A stretch of 64,000 bases of DNA, taken from Nocardiopsis sp. ATB16-24. Its GTDB lineage: Bacteria; Actinomycetota; Actinomycetes; Streptosporangiales; Streptosporangiaceae. The notes beneath the pieces are model-generated. The model was not told the origin of the DNA. It worked only from the letters and a program-made list of their open reading frames with translations, and searched no databases. The stretch lies in contig NZ_JASCXJ010000001.1 in NCBI RefSeq assembly GCF_030271535.1, positions 124,001 to 188,000 of the forward strand, read 5' to 3'. Below are positions 9,078 to 16,545 of this stretch, piece after piece. Both the position numbers and the translations under genes were made by a program. Position 1 is the first letter of the stretch; every line of letters starts with the position of its first letter.

Positions 9078-10049
9078 CTACACGAACGGCTCGACCTCGG
9101 CGCGGACGTCGGCTCCGTAGGACTTCTCCAGACGCTCCAACAGCGACTCGGAGGTCAGGGTGTACTCCTGCGGACCGTCGGCCTCCAGGCAGTGCACCGC
9201 GGTGGCGTTGCCCACCTGCGCGGCGCGCTCCAACGACAATCCCCACGAGTGCGCGGCCAGGAAACCGGCCCGGAAGGCGTCACCCATCCCGGTCGGGTCC
9301 ACGGCCTCGCCCACCACGGCCGCGGGCACGTGCACGCTGGGCTCGTCCCGCCTGTCGATACGGGCCCCCTTGGCCCCCAACGTCGTGATCCTGGTGCCCA
9401 CCCGCGAGAGCACCTCCCCGTCCGACCATCCGGTCTTCTGCTCCGCCAGCGCCTTCTCGTACTCGTTGGTGAACAGGAACGAGGCGCCCTCGATCAGAGT
9501 GCGCACCTTCTCCCCCTCCATCCGCGCCAACTGCTGGGAAGGGTCGGCCGCGAAGGCGATACCGCGCGTACGGCACTCCTCGCTGTGCCGCACCATGGCC
9601 TCGGGGTCGTTCGCACCGATCAACACCAGGTCCAGCCCGCCCACACGGTCGGAGATGGGTTGCAGCTCGATGTTGCGCGCCTCGGCCATGGCACCGGCGT
9701 AGAACGACGCGATCTGGTTCTGGTCACGGTCCGTCGTACAGATGAACCGCGCGGTGTGACGCAGCTCGGAGATGTAGACCGACGAGGTGTCCACACCATG
9801 GCGTTCCAGCCAGGAACGGTAGTCCTCGAAGTCCGCTCCGGCGGCCCCCACCAGGACGGGCTCCAGACCGAAGCGGCCCATGCCGAAGCAGATGTTGGCG
9901 GCGACACCACCGCGTCGCACGTCGAGTTCGTCGATCAGGAAGGACAACGACAACTGCTGGATCTGTTCGGGGATGATCTGTTCGGCGAACCGACCCTCGA
10001 AGGACATCAGATGGTCGGTGGCGATGGATCCGGCAACCGCGATACGCAC
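9078..10049 (-). CDS. adoK: PfkB-family adenosine kinase AdoK
   Basis: This is a ribokinase/PfkB-family sugar kinase, closely resembling mycobacterial adenosine kinase (Rv2202c) which phosphorylates adenosine to AMP. The GTG at 10049 has GAGGAG upstream and gives a 323-residue protein starting VRIAVAGSIATDHLM. The PfkB signature DPTGMGDAFRAGF lies at about 251-263 with catalytic Asp257, and GGVAANICFGMGRFG forms the N-terminal sugar-binding region. The neighbourhood ctaC...adoK-erpA matches the mycobacterial order ctaC-asnB-adoK-x-erpA, which supports the adenosine kinase call over a generic sugar kinase. Confidence 0.85.
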   Translation of the reverse strand: MRIAVAGSIATDHLMSFEGRFAEQIIPEQIQQLSLSFLIDELDVRRGGVAANICFGMGRFGLEPVLVGAAGADFEDYRSWLERHGVDTSSVYISELRHTARFICTTDRDQNQIASFYAGAMAEARNIELQPISDRVGGLDLVLIGANDPEAMVRHSEECRTRGIAFAADPSQQLARMEGEKVRTLIEGASFLFTNEYEKALAEQKTGWSDGEVLSRVGTRITTLGAKGARIDRRDEPSVHVPAAVVGEAVDPTGMGDAFRAGFLAAHSWGLSLERAAQVGNATAVHCLEADGPQEYTLTSESLLERLEKSYGADVRAEVEPFV

Positions 10050-10188
10050 GGGACGAAGACTCCTCGGTCGGCAGGGTCGAGCAGGGACGGCACCGGGTAC
10101 GGGCACACGCGCCTGACGCGGACCGCCCCAGGGTACCCACAGCCGTTCCGGCATGGGCTCCCGCTCCGCCCCGACCGACGCCCACGAC

Positions 10189-10224
10189 GTCGAGGGGAGG
10201 GCGGTTCACCGCCCTCCCCTCGAC
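10189..10224 (-). terminator. Second terminator downstream of erpA
   Basis: A perfect 17-bp inverted repeat (10189-10205/10208-10224) has a 2-base loop. It lies between erpA and adoK and follows another hairpin at 10267-10291. Confidence 0.8.
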
Positions 10225-10266
10225 CTCATCTCCTCCGAAGGCCCCGGCCCGAAGGCGTACGGGCCT

Positions 10267-10291
10267 CCTGTCCGGCGGCCCGCCGGACAGG
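10267..10291 (-). terminator. First terminator downstream of erpA
   Basis: An 11-bp perfect stem (10267-10277/10281-10291) with loop GCC begins 4 bases after the erpA stop codon. Confidence 0.75.
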
Positions 10292-10295
10292 ACTC

Positions 10296-10643
10296 CTAGT
10301 TGAAGGAGTCACCGCAGGCGCAGGATCCCGTCGCGTTGGGGTTGTCGATGGTGAACCCCTGCTTCTCGATCGTGTCGACGAAGTCGATCGTGGCGCCCAC
10401 CAGATAGGGAGAGCTCATCCGGTCGGTGACGACCTCCACACCGCCGAAGTCGGTGACGACGTCGCCGTCCAGCTCGCGCTCGTCGAAGTAGAGCTGGTAG
10501 CGCAGCCCCGAGCAACCACCTGGCTGAACGGCCACACGAAGACGCAGATCGTCCCGCCCCTCCTGCTCCAGGAGCGCCCTGACCTTGCTGGACGCCTCGT
10601 CGGTGAGGATGATGCCCTCGGTGGTCTCGCTCTGAACCGTCAT
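10296..10643 (-). CDS. erpA: Iron-sulfur cluster insertion protein ErpA (A-type carrier)
   Basis: A-type carriers receive Fe-S clusters from the scaffold and deliver them to apo-proteins. The 115-residue protein has the three conserved cysteines: Cys44 in PGGCSGLRYQ and Cys108/Cys110 in GSCACGDSFN at the C-terminus. The ATG at 10643 follows GAGGAG at proper distance; an upstream in-frame extension is GC-rich and has no family match. It is monocistronic between tandem terminators and the liv operon. IscA versus ErpA naming is by resemblance to the single actinobacterial homologue (Rv2204c). Confidence 0.93.
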   Translation of the reverse strand: MTVQSETTEGIILTDEASSKVRALLEQEGRDDLRLRVAVQPGGCSGLRYQLYFDERELDGDVVTDFGGVEVVTDRMSSPYLVGATIDFVDTIEKQGFTIDNPNATGSCACGDSFN

Positions 10644-10987
10644 GTCGTAAAGCTCCTCTGAAAGGGGTTGCGGCTGGCCTGGCGACCCCTCGGTCGCATC
10701 CGGGACCGGCCCGCCTGAGCGGACACAGGCCTCCTCAACGAAACCCAACACCCCGTCCCGGCCCGGCATTCCTGTACGGATCCGATGTCGCCGCACCACC
10801 GCCGTTGCGTGCCCGCCGCCCGCCCCCGAGGGGACCGGCGGCGCACAAACGTGCTCGTCCCCCCAGGGTAATTTGTCCAGCCCCGCTACGCCATCTCCCA
10901 CCCGCGCACCGGAGCGATCCCGTGCCGGCTCTTCCCCGGCACGACGAGGGGCGGAGCCCCGAAGGACCCCGCCCCCGACCATCCGGG
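10644..10987. other. erpA promoter region and liv operon end, no gene
   Basis: These 344 bases hold no recognisable gene. The right end has two GC-rich hairpins just past livF (10922-10942, and a GGGGCGGAG-type repeat at about 10949-10975) that probably end the liv operon. The left half should contain the erpA promoter. Confidence 0.5.
10922..10942 (-). terminator. Probable terminator of the liv operon
   Basis: A 7-bp stem (10922-10928/10936-10942) follows a second GC-rich inverted repeat nearer to livF. Together they lie 45-65 bases past the livF stop. Confidence 0.5.
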
Positions 10988-11836
10988 TCAGCCCTTGGCG
11001 AGCGTCCCCAGGTACAGCTCGATGACGTTGGGGTCGTTCAGCAGGTCGGCACCGGTACCCGTGTACGCGTTGCGGCCCTGGTCCAGGACATAGCCACGGT
11101 CGCAGATCTGCAGACACCGACGCGCGTTCTGCTCCACCATGATCACCGACACACCCGTACGGTTGACCTCCTTGACCCGCTGGAAGACCTCCTCCTGGTA
11201 GATCGGGGACAGACCCGCCGTCGGCTCGTCCAACAGCAGCACCGACGGGTCCATCATCAGCGCCCGACCCATCGCCACCATCTGACGTTCACCGCCCGAC
11301 AGCGACCCCGCCTTGGCCTTACGGCGGTCGGCCAGCAGAGGGAACAGCCCCGCCACCACGTCGAACCGCTCGGAGAAGGTGCGCGGCCGAAGGAAGGCCC
11401 CCATCTGGAGGTTCTCCTCGATCGTCAACGAGGGGAACACGTTCTGCGTCTGTGGGACATAACCCACACCGAGCTCCACCAACCCGTGCGCGGGCAGGCC
11501 CGAGATGCTCGAACCCCGCAGCGTCAGACCGCCCTCACGCACCGGGATCAGACCGAAGATCGTCTTGATCAACGTCGACTTGCCCGCGCCGTTCGGACCG
11601 ATGATCGCCACGACCTCGCCCTCGGTCAGCGTCAGCGTGCATCCGTTGAGGATGTTCACGCCCGGCACATAACCCGCGACCAGGTCCTTGGCCAACAGCA
11701 GGTAGTCCTGCGGACCGCCCACCACCGCCTCCGAACGGGCCTGATCCAGCACCTCCTCACGCTGCTCCTGGGCGACCGAGGCCTCCTCCGCCTCCACCGG
11801 AACCTCCTCCGGCTTCAGGCTCCCGTTCTCAGTCAT
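10988..11836 (-). CDS. livF: Branched-chain amino acid ABC transporter ATPase LivF
   Basis: LivF is one of two ATPases that drive uptake of leucine, isoleucine and valine through LivHM. The ATG at 11836 has GGGAG upstream and overlaps the end of livG by 8 bases. The 282-residue protein has an acidic N-terminal extension of about 42 residues, Walker A GPNGAGKST (80-88), Q-loop YVPQTQNVFPSLT, signature LSGGERQM, Walker B LLLDEPTAGLSP and the EQNAR H-loop variant typical of LivF. It is the last gene of livHMGF. Confidence 0.95.
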   Translation of the reverse strand: MTENGSLKPEEVPVEAEEASVAQEQREEVLDQARSEAVVGGPQDYLLLAKDLVAGYVPGVNILNGCTLTLTEGEVVAIIGPNGAGKSTLIKTIFGLIPVREGGLTLRGSSISGLPAHGLVELGVGYVPQTQNVFPSLTIEENLQMGAFLRPRTFSERFDVVAGLFPLLADRRKAKAGSLSGGERQMVAMGRALMMDPSVLLLDEPTAGLSPIYQEEVFQRVKEVNRTGVSVIMVEQNARRCLQICDRGYVLDQGRNAYTGTGADLLNDPNVIELYLGTLAKG

Positions 11837-12695
11837 CGTCACTCCCGCCGGTCGCCGCCGTCTCCTCCTGGGCACCCAGGTAGGCGTCGATCACCTGCTG
11901 GTTGGAACGGATGTCGGAAGGACGTCCCTCCGCGATCACCTGTCCCTGGGCCAACACCACGATCCAGTCGCTGATGCCCATGATCACGTCCATGTCGTGC
12001 TCGACGAACAACACCGTCTTGCCCTCATCGCGCAACGACGTGATGTGTGCCAGCAGCGACTGCACCAACGCCGGGTTCACACCGGCCATCGGCTCGTCGA
12101 GCATGATCATCGTCGGGTCCGTCATCAGCGCACGCGCCATCTCCAGCAGCTTGCGCTGACCGCCCGAGAGCGAACCCGCCATGTCGTCACGCTTGTCGAC
12201 GAGCTTGAAGCGCTCCAACAGCTCCATGGCGCGCCGGGTGTTGTTCCGTTCCTGCTCCCGCCACACGGGCCGCAGGAACGCCCCGGCCATCCGTTCGCCG
12301 AACTGGCCACCGGCGCCCAACAACATGTTGTCCAGCACCGTCATACGCGTCAGAGCCTTGGTCAGCTGGAACGTCCGCACCATCCCGGCCCGCGCCACCT
12401 GGTGGCCGCGCCTGCCGTTGATGGCCCGTCCCTCGAACGTCCAGCGGCCGGCGTCCACACGGTCGAAACCGGTCAACAGGTTGAACAGCGTCGACTTGCC
12501 CGCGCCGTTCGGACCGATCAACGCCGTGATCGTGCCACGCTGCACCTGAAGGTGTTCCACGTCCACGGCCTTCAGGCCGCCGAAGGAGCGCCGCACGCCG
12601 TCGGCCACCAGAATCGGATCCGTCTTGGCCGACCCCGGCACCGGCTCCGCGCCGGCCATGCGTTCCACGGTGCCGCTCGTCTCGTCACTTGACAT
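11829..12695 (-). CDS. livG: Branched-chain amino acid ABC transporter ATPase LivG
   Basis: LivG is the second ATPase of the branched-chain amino acid importer. The 288-residue protein has a polar N-terminal lead of about 28 residues, Walker A GPNGAGKST (61-69), signature LSGGQRKLLEMARAL, Walker B MIMLDEPMAGVNP and the H-loop VEHDM. FQLTKALTRMTVLDNM is the LivG-type Q-loop region. Its ATG lies inside the end of livM (11-base overlap) and its end overlaps livF, so livM-livG-livF are coupled. Confidence 0.96.
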   Translation of the reverse strand: MSSDETSGTVERMAGAEPVPGSAKTDPILVADGVRRSFGGLKAVDVEHLQVQRGTITALIGPNGAGKSTLFNLLTGFDRVDAGRWTFEGRAINGRRGHQVARAGMVRTFQLTKALTRMTVLDNMLLGAGGQFGERMAGAFLRPVWREQERNNTRRAMELLERFKLVDKRDDMAGSLSGGQRKLLEMARALMTDPTMIMLDEPMAGVNPALVQSLLAHITSLRDEGKTVLFVEHDMDVIMGISDWIVVLAQGQVIAEGRPSDIRSNQQVIDAYLGAQEETAATGGSDDD

Positions 12696-13674
12696 TGATC
12701 AGCATCTCCTTGCGGTCGCCGATGATGCCCTGTGGCCGGAAGACGATCAGCAGCACCAGCAGTACGCCGACGAAGGCCAGCTGGATCGCACCGTAGTCCG
12801 GACCCGACAGGAACGGCAGCCAGCCCATGGAGCCGAAACCCCTGAGCACACCGTCGGTGAAGGTCATCAGGAACCAGAACGCCATCGCGCCCAGGACCGG
12901 GCCGAACGCACGTCCGGCGCCGCCCAACAGCAGGATCACCCACAGGAAGAACGTCACCTGCGGCTTGAACTGGTCCGGCTGGATCGAGGCCTGGTACACC
13001 GCCAGCATGCAACCCGCCAGCGCACCGACCAGGCCACCCAGGACGAGCGCCTGCATCTTGTACGCGAACACGTTCTTGCCCAGGCTGCGGACCGCGTCCT
13101 CGTCCTCCCGGATGCCCTTGATCACACGTCCCCACGGACTGTGCATGAGCATCCAGGTCAGACCCACCATCAGGGCCACCAGGCCCCACGTCACCACCAG
13201 CACCCACAGGTGGTTGCCGTTGTAGGACAACGGGCCCACGCCGTACCGCGCGCCCCCGTCGAACGGGTTGATCGAACGGAAACCGGCCGACAGGTTCTGC
13301 ATGCCGTACACGCCGCCGGTCAGCGGTTCGGCGAAACCCGCCCGGTACACCAGGCGCAACACCTCGGCCGCCGCGATCGTCGTGATGGCCAGGTAGTCCT
13401 CCCGCAGCCGCAGCGTCGGAATACCCAGCAGCAACGCCAGCACCAACGCACACAGCAGGCCGACGGCGAAGCCGACCAGCACCGGCAGTTCGAGTACCAC
13501 CACACTGATGCCCACGCCGTAGGCACCCACCAGCATGAAACCGACCTGACCGAAGTTCAACAACCCGGTGTAGCCGTAGTGGAAGTTCAGTCCGATGGCG
13601 GCGAGCGCGTAGATCGCCGCGATCGGTCCGAGCGCCGACCGGGTGGACTCGGCGAGAATCGAAAGGATATCCAT
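12685..13674 (-). CDS. livM: Branched-chain amino acid ABC transporter permease LivM
   Basis: LivM is one of the two membrane channel subunits. The 329-residue protein starts MDILSILAES with AGGAG upstream and shows about 9-10 hydrophobic segments. The LivM signature is visible in LNFHYGYTGLLNFGQVGF near residue 30 and in IKGIREDEDAVRSLGKN, the cytoplasmic loop that contacts the ATPases. The C-terminal FRPQGIIGDR is also typical. It starts 12 bases after livH. Confidence 0.95.
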   Translation of the reverse strand: MDILSILAESTRSALGPIAAIYALAAIGLNFHYGYTGLLNFGQVGFMLVGAYGVGISVVVLELPVLVGFAVGLLCALVLALLLGIPTLRLREDYLAITTIAAAEVLRLVYRAGFAEPLTGGVYGMQNLSAGFRSINPFDGGARYGVGPLSYNGNHLWVLVVTWGLVALMVGLTWMLMHSPWGRVIKGIREDEDAVRSLGKNVFAYKMQALVLGGLVGALAGCMLAVYQASIQPDQFKPQVTFFLWVILLLGGAGRAFGPVLGAMAFWFLMTFTDGVLRGFGSMGWLPFLSGPDYGAIQLAFVGVLLVLLIVFRPQGIIGDRKEMLINVK

Positions 13675-13686
13675 CGTTCGTCTCTC

Positions 13687-15246
13687 CTAGCCGACCCGCT
13701 CGCGCCGACCGAGCAGACCCTGAGGCCTGACCAGCAGCATGAGGATCATCAGGGCCAGAGCCCACGCTTGCATGAGCTGGGATGGGAACCACAGGGTGGA
13801 CAACATCGCCACCAGGCCGACGGCCAGGCCGCCGACCATCGCGCCGTAGGCCGTGCCGAGACCGCCCAGGATCACCGCGGCGAACATCAACAGAAGCAGG
13901 CGGAAGCCCATCTCGTACTCCACCACCTGGTTGAGTCCGTAGAGGACGCCACCGAGCGCCGCCAGACCGCCACCCAGGCCCCACACGTACAGGGTGACCC
14001 GGTCGACGTCGATGCCGGAGGACTCCGCCAGGTCCCGGTTGTCCGACACCGCGCGCATCGCCTTGCCGATACGCGTGAGCTGCAACAGGCAGGCCACTCC
14101 CACCAGGATCAGCACCGCCACGACCATGATCACCAGGTCGCGGGGGGCCATCGAGATGGGGCCGATGTGCACCAGCTCCTGGACCTGGAATCCCGAGTAA
14201 CGGGTACGGCCCGAGCCGAAGACCACCAGGATGACGTGGCGCAGTGCCAGCGCGATACCGATCGAGACGATGAACATCTGGATCATCGCGACGTTACGCC
14301 GCCGCAGAGGACGCCAGAGGTAGCGCTCCATCGTCGCGCCCAGCAGGGCGCCCATGACCACCGCGATGGTGGCGGCCGCCCACAGCGGAACGCTCCAGCC
14401 CACCGAGTCGCCCAGCACGCCCAGTACGGTCGCCAGCGCGATACCGGCGAAGATCGCCGTCCACTGCGCGACGATCAGCCCCGTGCGGGACAGCTTGTTC
14501 TCCATGAAGGCGCCGAGCAGGACCGCCACCCCCAGGCCGGCGAAGATCGCCAACAGGGAGTTGCCCAGTCCCGCCGCACCGCTGCTGAAGACCAGAGCGG
14601 CCATCGCACCGAACGTGACCATGTCGCCGTGGGCGAAGTTGATCAGTTTCGTGGTGCCGAAGATCAAAGAGAGGCCGATCGCGGAGACCGCGATGACCAG
14701 GCCGTACAGGAGCCCCGCCGCCGTGAGCTGGAGGAAGCGCCCGCCGAAGGAGTCGCTCCCGCCCACGGTGGGCTGGATCGCCTCTTCGTCCCCGGCCTCC
14801 GCCGCGGTGTCGGAGTCGTCGGTCTCCTCCTGCGAGGGCGAGGCGGAGCTCTCCGCGGACTCGCCCGGGCGCTCCAACGCGATGATGAGGGGGCGTCGGT
14901 CGTCGGCCTCCACCTCCACCTCGGTCTCGCCGTCGACCATGAGGCCCTCGCGTACGACGAACTCGCTGGGGACGGACTCCTGGTCCACCACTACGCGGTA
15001 GGTGCCCGGTTCGGGCAGCCCCACTTCCCATTTTCCTTCAGAGTCGGTCTCGGCCGCCCCGATCTCGTCCTCACCGGCCAGAACCGTGATCCCGATGCCT
15101 TCGACACCTTGATCCCGGTCGTCCGGGTTGAGGATTTGACCGTGCAGCGCCTCACCGCCCTGTTCGTCTGCCGTCGCCGCCGACCCGGGAATCACCACGA
15201 TGGCGGTGATCAGGGCGAGCAGCACGGTCAGGAGACGTGTGCGCAC
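13687..15246 (-). CDS. livH: LivH permease with N-terminal exported beta-sandwich domain
   Basis: LivH is the partner permease of LivM. The GTG at 15246 has AAGGAG 6 bases upstream and gives 519 residues, against about 290-310 for usual LivH. Residues 1-27 look like a signal peptide (AATADE at the cleavage region). Residues about 33-130 resemble a carboxypeptidase-regulatory/Cna-B-like beta-sandwich (TDSEGKWEVGLPEPGTYRV), followed by an acidic Ser/Glu/Asp linker to about 167. The permease proper then begins at about 185, with LINFAHGDMVTFGA and SDNRDLAESSGIDVDRV. The domain would lie outside the cell. No livK gene precedes it, so the added domain may help capture substrate or binding protein; that is inference. 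Confidence 0.9.
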   Translation of the reverse strand: MRTRLLTVLLALITAIVVIPGSAATADEQGGEALHGQILNPDDRDQGVEGIGITVLAGEDEIGAAETDSEGKWEVGLPEPGTYRVVVDQESVPSEFVVREGLMVDGETEVEVEADDRRPLIIALERPGESAESSASPSQEETDDSDTAAEAGDEEAIQPTVGGSDSFGGRFLQLTAAGLLYGLVIAVSAIGLSLIFGTTKLINFAHGDMVTFGAMAALVFSSGAAGLGNSLLAIFAGLGVAVLLGAFMENKLSRTGLIVAQWTAIFAGIALATVLGVLGDSVGWSVPLWAAATIAVVMGALLGATMERYLWRPLRRRNVAMIQMFIVSIGIALALRHVILVVFGSGRTRYSGFQVQELVHIGPISMAPRDLVIMVVAVLILVGVACLLQLTRIGKAMRAVSDNRDLAESSGIDVDRVTLYVWGLGGGLAALGGVLYGLNQVVEYEMGFRLLLLMFAAVILGGLGTAYGAMVGGLAVGLVAMLSTLWFPSQLMQAWALALMILMLLVRPQGLLGRRERVG

Positions 15247-15572
15247 GCGCGCTCCTTGCGCATCTGAGGGGTGACGGTGTCGAATGCGCGCATTCGGCAC
15301 CGCTGTCCATTGCTGTTCGGTGCGGTGAGTTTAGCCCGATTTAGGCAGGTCATTCAGCTGCGCTAAAGCCACGTGATCCAAACGTCATCCCATTGTGCGA
15401 AAACGAGACCGAAACGGTACCCCTCACGGGTTGACCTTGACCATCCGTCTCGTTTCTCCCCCTCCACGTGCCCGTTCTGCGTGCTTCTCGCGCACACGGA
15501 GCAGCGGACTGATCACGCAGACCCCCGGCAGAGAAACAAGATGTCAACGGGCACAGAAGGAAGAGGAGCAAC
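15247..15572. other. liv operon promoter region, no gene
   Basis: About 330 bases between the response-regulator terminator and livH. No gene is present; in particular no periplasmic binding protein gene (livK). It contains a near-perfect 26-bp palindrome (15276-15301) 30 bases before the livH start, and on the minus strand a TAAACT -10-like hexamer near 15325-15340. Confidence 0.6.
15276..15301. promoter_or_regulatory. 26-bp palindrome in the livH leader (possible operator)
   Basis: The core CGAATGCGCGCATTCG (15281-15296) is a perfect 16-bp palindrome extended by GGTG/CACC arms with a single mismatch pair. It lies 30 bases before the livH GTG. It could be a repressor operator or a leader hairpin; no known consensus was recognised. 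Confidence 0.5.
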
Positions 15573-15611
15573 GGAAGGGGTCACACCCGGCGACCGGATG
15601 TGACCCCTTCC
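15573..15611 (-). terminator. Terminator of the ANTAR response regulator
   Basis: A perfect 13-bp inverted repeat (15573-15585/15599-15611) with a 13-base loop lies 24 bases past the regulator stop. It separates this gene from the liv operon. Confidence 0.85.
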
Positions 15612-15634
15612 GCGGCTCGACCACGGAGGGAGGG

Positions 15635-16234
15635 TCAAGCCCCGCCGGCCCCTTTGCCCCCGAGCGTCTCCACGACCGTCTCGGCGACCTTGCGCATCGT
15701 CAGACGCCGGTCCATGGAGTTCTTCTGGATCCACCGGAACGCCTCGGGCTCGCTCATCCCATGGCGACTCTGCAACAACCCCTTGGCCTGCTCCACGAGC
15801 TTGCGGGTCTCCAACCGCTCCTGGAGGTTGCCGACCTCCGCCTCCAACGCGGTCAGCTCGGCGTAGCGGGAGGTGGCCATCTCGACCGCCGGGACGAGAT
15901 CGGTCTTGTTGAAGGGCTTGACCAGATAAGCCATGGCCCCCGCGTCACGTGCCCGCTCGACCAGCTCGCGCTGGGAGAATGCGGTCAGGATCACCACCGG
16001 GGCGATGCGCTCGGCGGCGATGCGCTCGGCGGCGGACAGACCGTCGAGCACCGGCATCTTGATGTCGGTGATCACCAGGTCGGGTCTGAGCTCTCTGGCC
16101 AGGCGGACCGCGGTCTCTCCGTCACCGGCCTCGCCCACGACGGCGTAGCCGTCCTCTTCCAACATCTCCTTGAGGTCCAGGCGAATCAGGGCCTCGTCCT
16201 CCGCGATCACCACACGGCTCTGCGTCCTCGTCAC
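15635..16234 (-). CDS. pdtaR: ANTAR-domain response regulator (PdtaR-like)
   Basis: ANTAR response regulators bind two-hairpin RNA structures and work as antiterminators after phosphorylation. The receiver domain (about residues 7-120) has the acidic pair AEDEA, phospho-acceptor Asp57 in LVITDIKMP, and conserved Thr (LTAF) and Lys (YLVKPF). The C-terminal ANTAR domain runs LETRKLVEQAKGLLQ through AFRWIQKNSMDRR. About 200 residues matches Rv1626/PdtaR. The GTG at 16234 is chosen because a TAACCT -10 box ends 7 bases earlier; an in-frame GTG at 16240 is the alternative. The cognate kinase (PdtaS) is not in the window. Confidence 0.9.
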   Translation of the reverse strand: MTRTQSRVVIAEDEALIRLDLKEMLEEDGYAVVGEAGDGETAVRLARELRPDLVITDIKMPVLDGLSAAERIAAERIAPVVILTAFSQRELVERARDAGAMAYLVKPFNKTDLVPAVEMATSRYAELTALEAEVGNLQERLETRKLVEQAKGLLQSRHGMSEPEAFRWIQKNSMDRRLTMRKVAETVVETLGGKGAGGA

Positions 16235-16241
16235 GTACACG

Positions 16242-16247
16242 AGGTTA
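16242..16247 (-). promoter_or_regulatory. -10 box of the ANTAR regulator, leaderless layout
   Basis: On the minus strand TAACCT (TAnnnT) is followed by 7 bases and then GTG at 16234. Transcription would start at or next to the start codon. No good -35 hexamer was seen. Confidence 0.45.
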
Positions 16248-16358
16248 CAGAGATCCGCTAGGATGCATGGCGTCGGGATCGGCGATACCCGTCAATCGTG
16301 ATCCCACCGTTGACGGAGTGGCGCCGGAGCGACAGGTCCGGGAAAAACGGACAAACTA

Positions 16359-16441
16359 GCCGGAATGATGGAATGGTAGACATAGAGGACTCAAAATCCT
16401 CCGCTCGCAAGAGCGTGTGGGTTCGAATCCCACTTCCGGCA
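16359..16441 (+). tRNA. tRNA-Leu (anticodon CAA)
   Basis: The acceptor arms GCCGGAA (16359-16365) and TTCCGGC (16434-16440) pair perfectly, with A at 16441 as discriminator. The anticodon arm is GAGGA-CTCAAAA-TCCTC, giving anticodon CAA (reads UUG). The T arm contains GTGGGTTCGAATCCCAC, and a long variable arm (GCTC-GCAA-GAGC) marks it as class II Leu. CCA is not encoded. Confidence 0.97.
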
Positions 16442-16462
16442 CGAACAGCGCTCAGGACGAGG

Positions 16463-16482
16463 AGCCGCCCGGTCGGGCGGCT
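16463..16482 (+). terminator. Terminator after tRNA-Leu
   Basis: A 9-bp inverted repeat (16463-16471/16474-16482) with a 2-base loop is followed by a T run, 22 bases past the tRNA end. This is a classic intrinsic terminator. Confidence 0.9.
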
Positions 16483-16545
16483 TTTGTCATTTCGGGCACA
16501 TCACCCCCGCGTGGTCACGTCATCGACGAAATGTCACCGTGATGC

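Noticed and set aside
12625-15267. Long + strand open frame opposite the liv genes
   Set aside because: It is antisense to livM/livH, Gln/His/Arg-rich and without domains; livHMG are clearly the coding strand.
16008-16038. 15-base tandem repeat in the response-regulator gene
   Set aside because: It encodes part of a normal-length alpha helix (AERIAAERI) and the protein length equals its homologues, so it is not an insertion.
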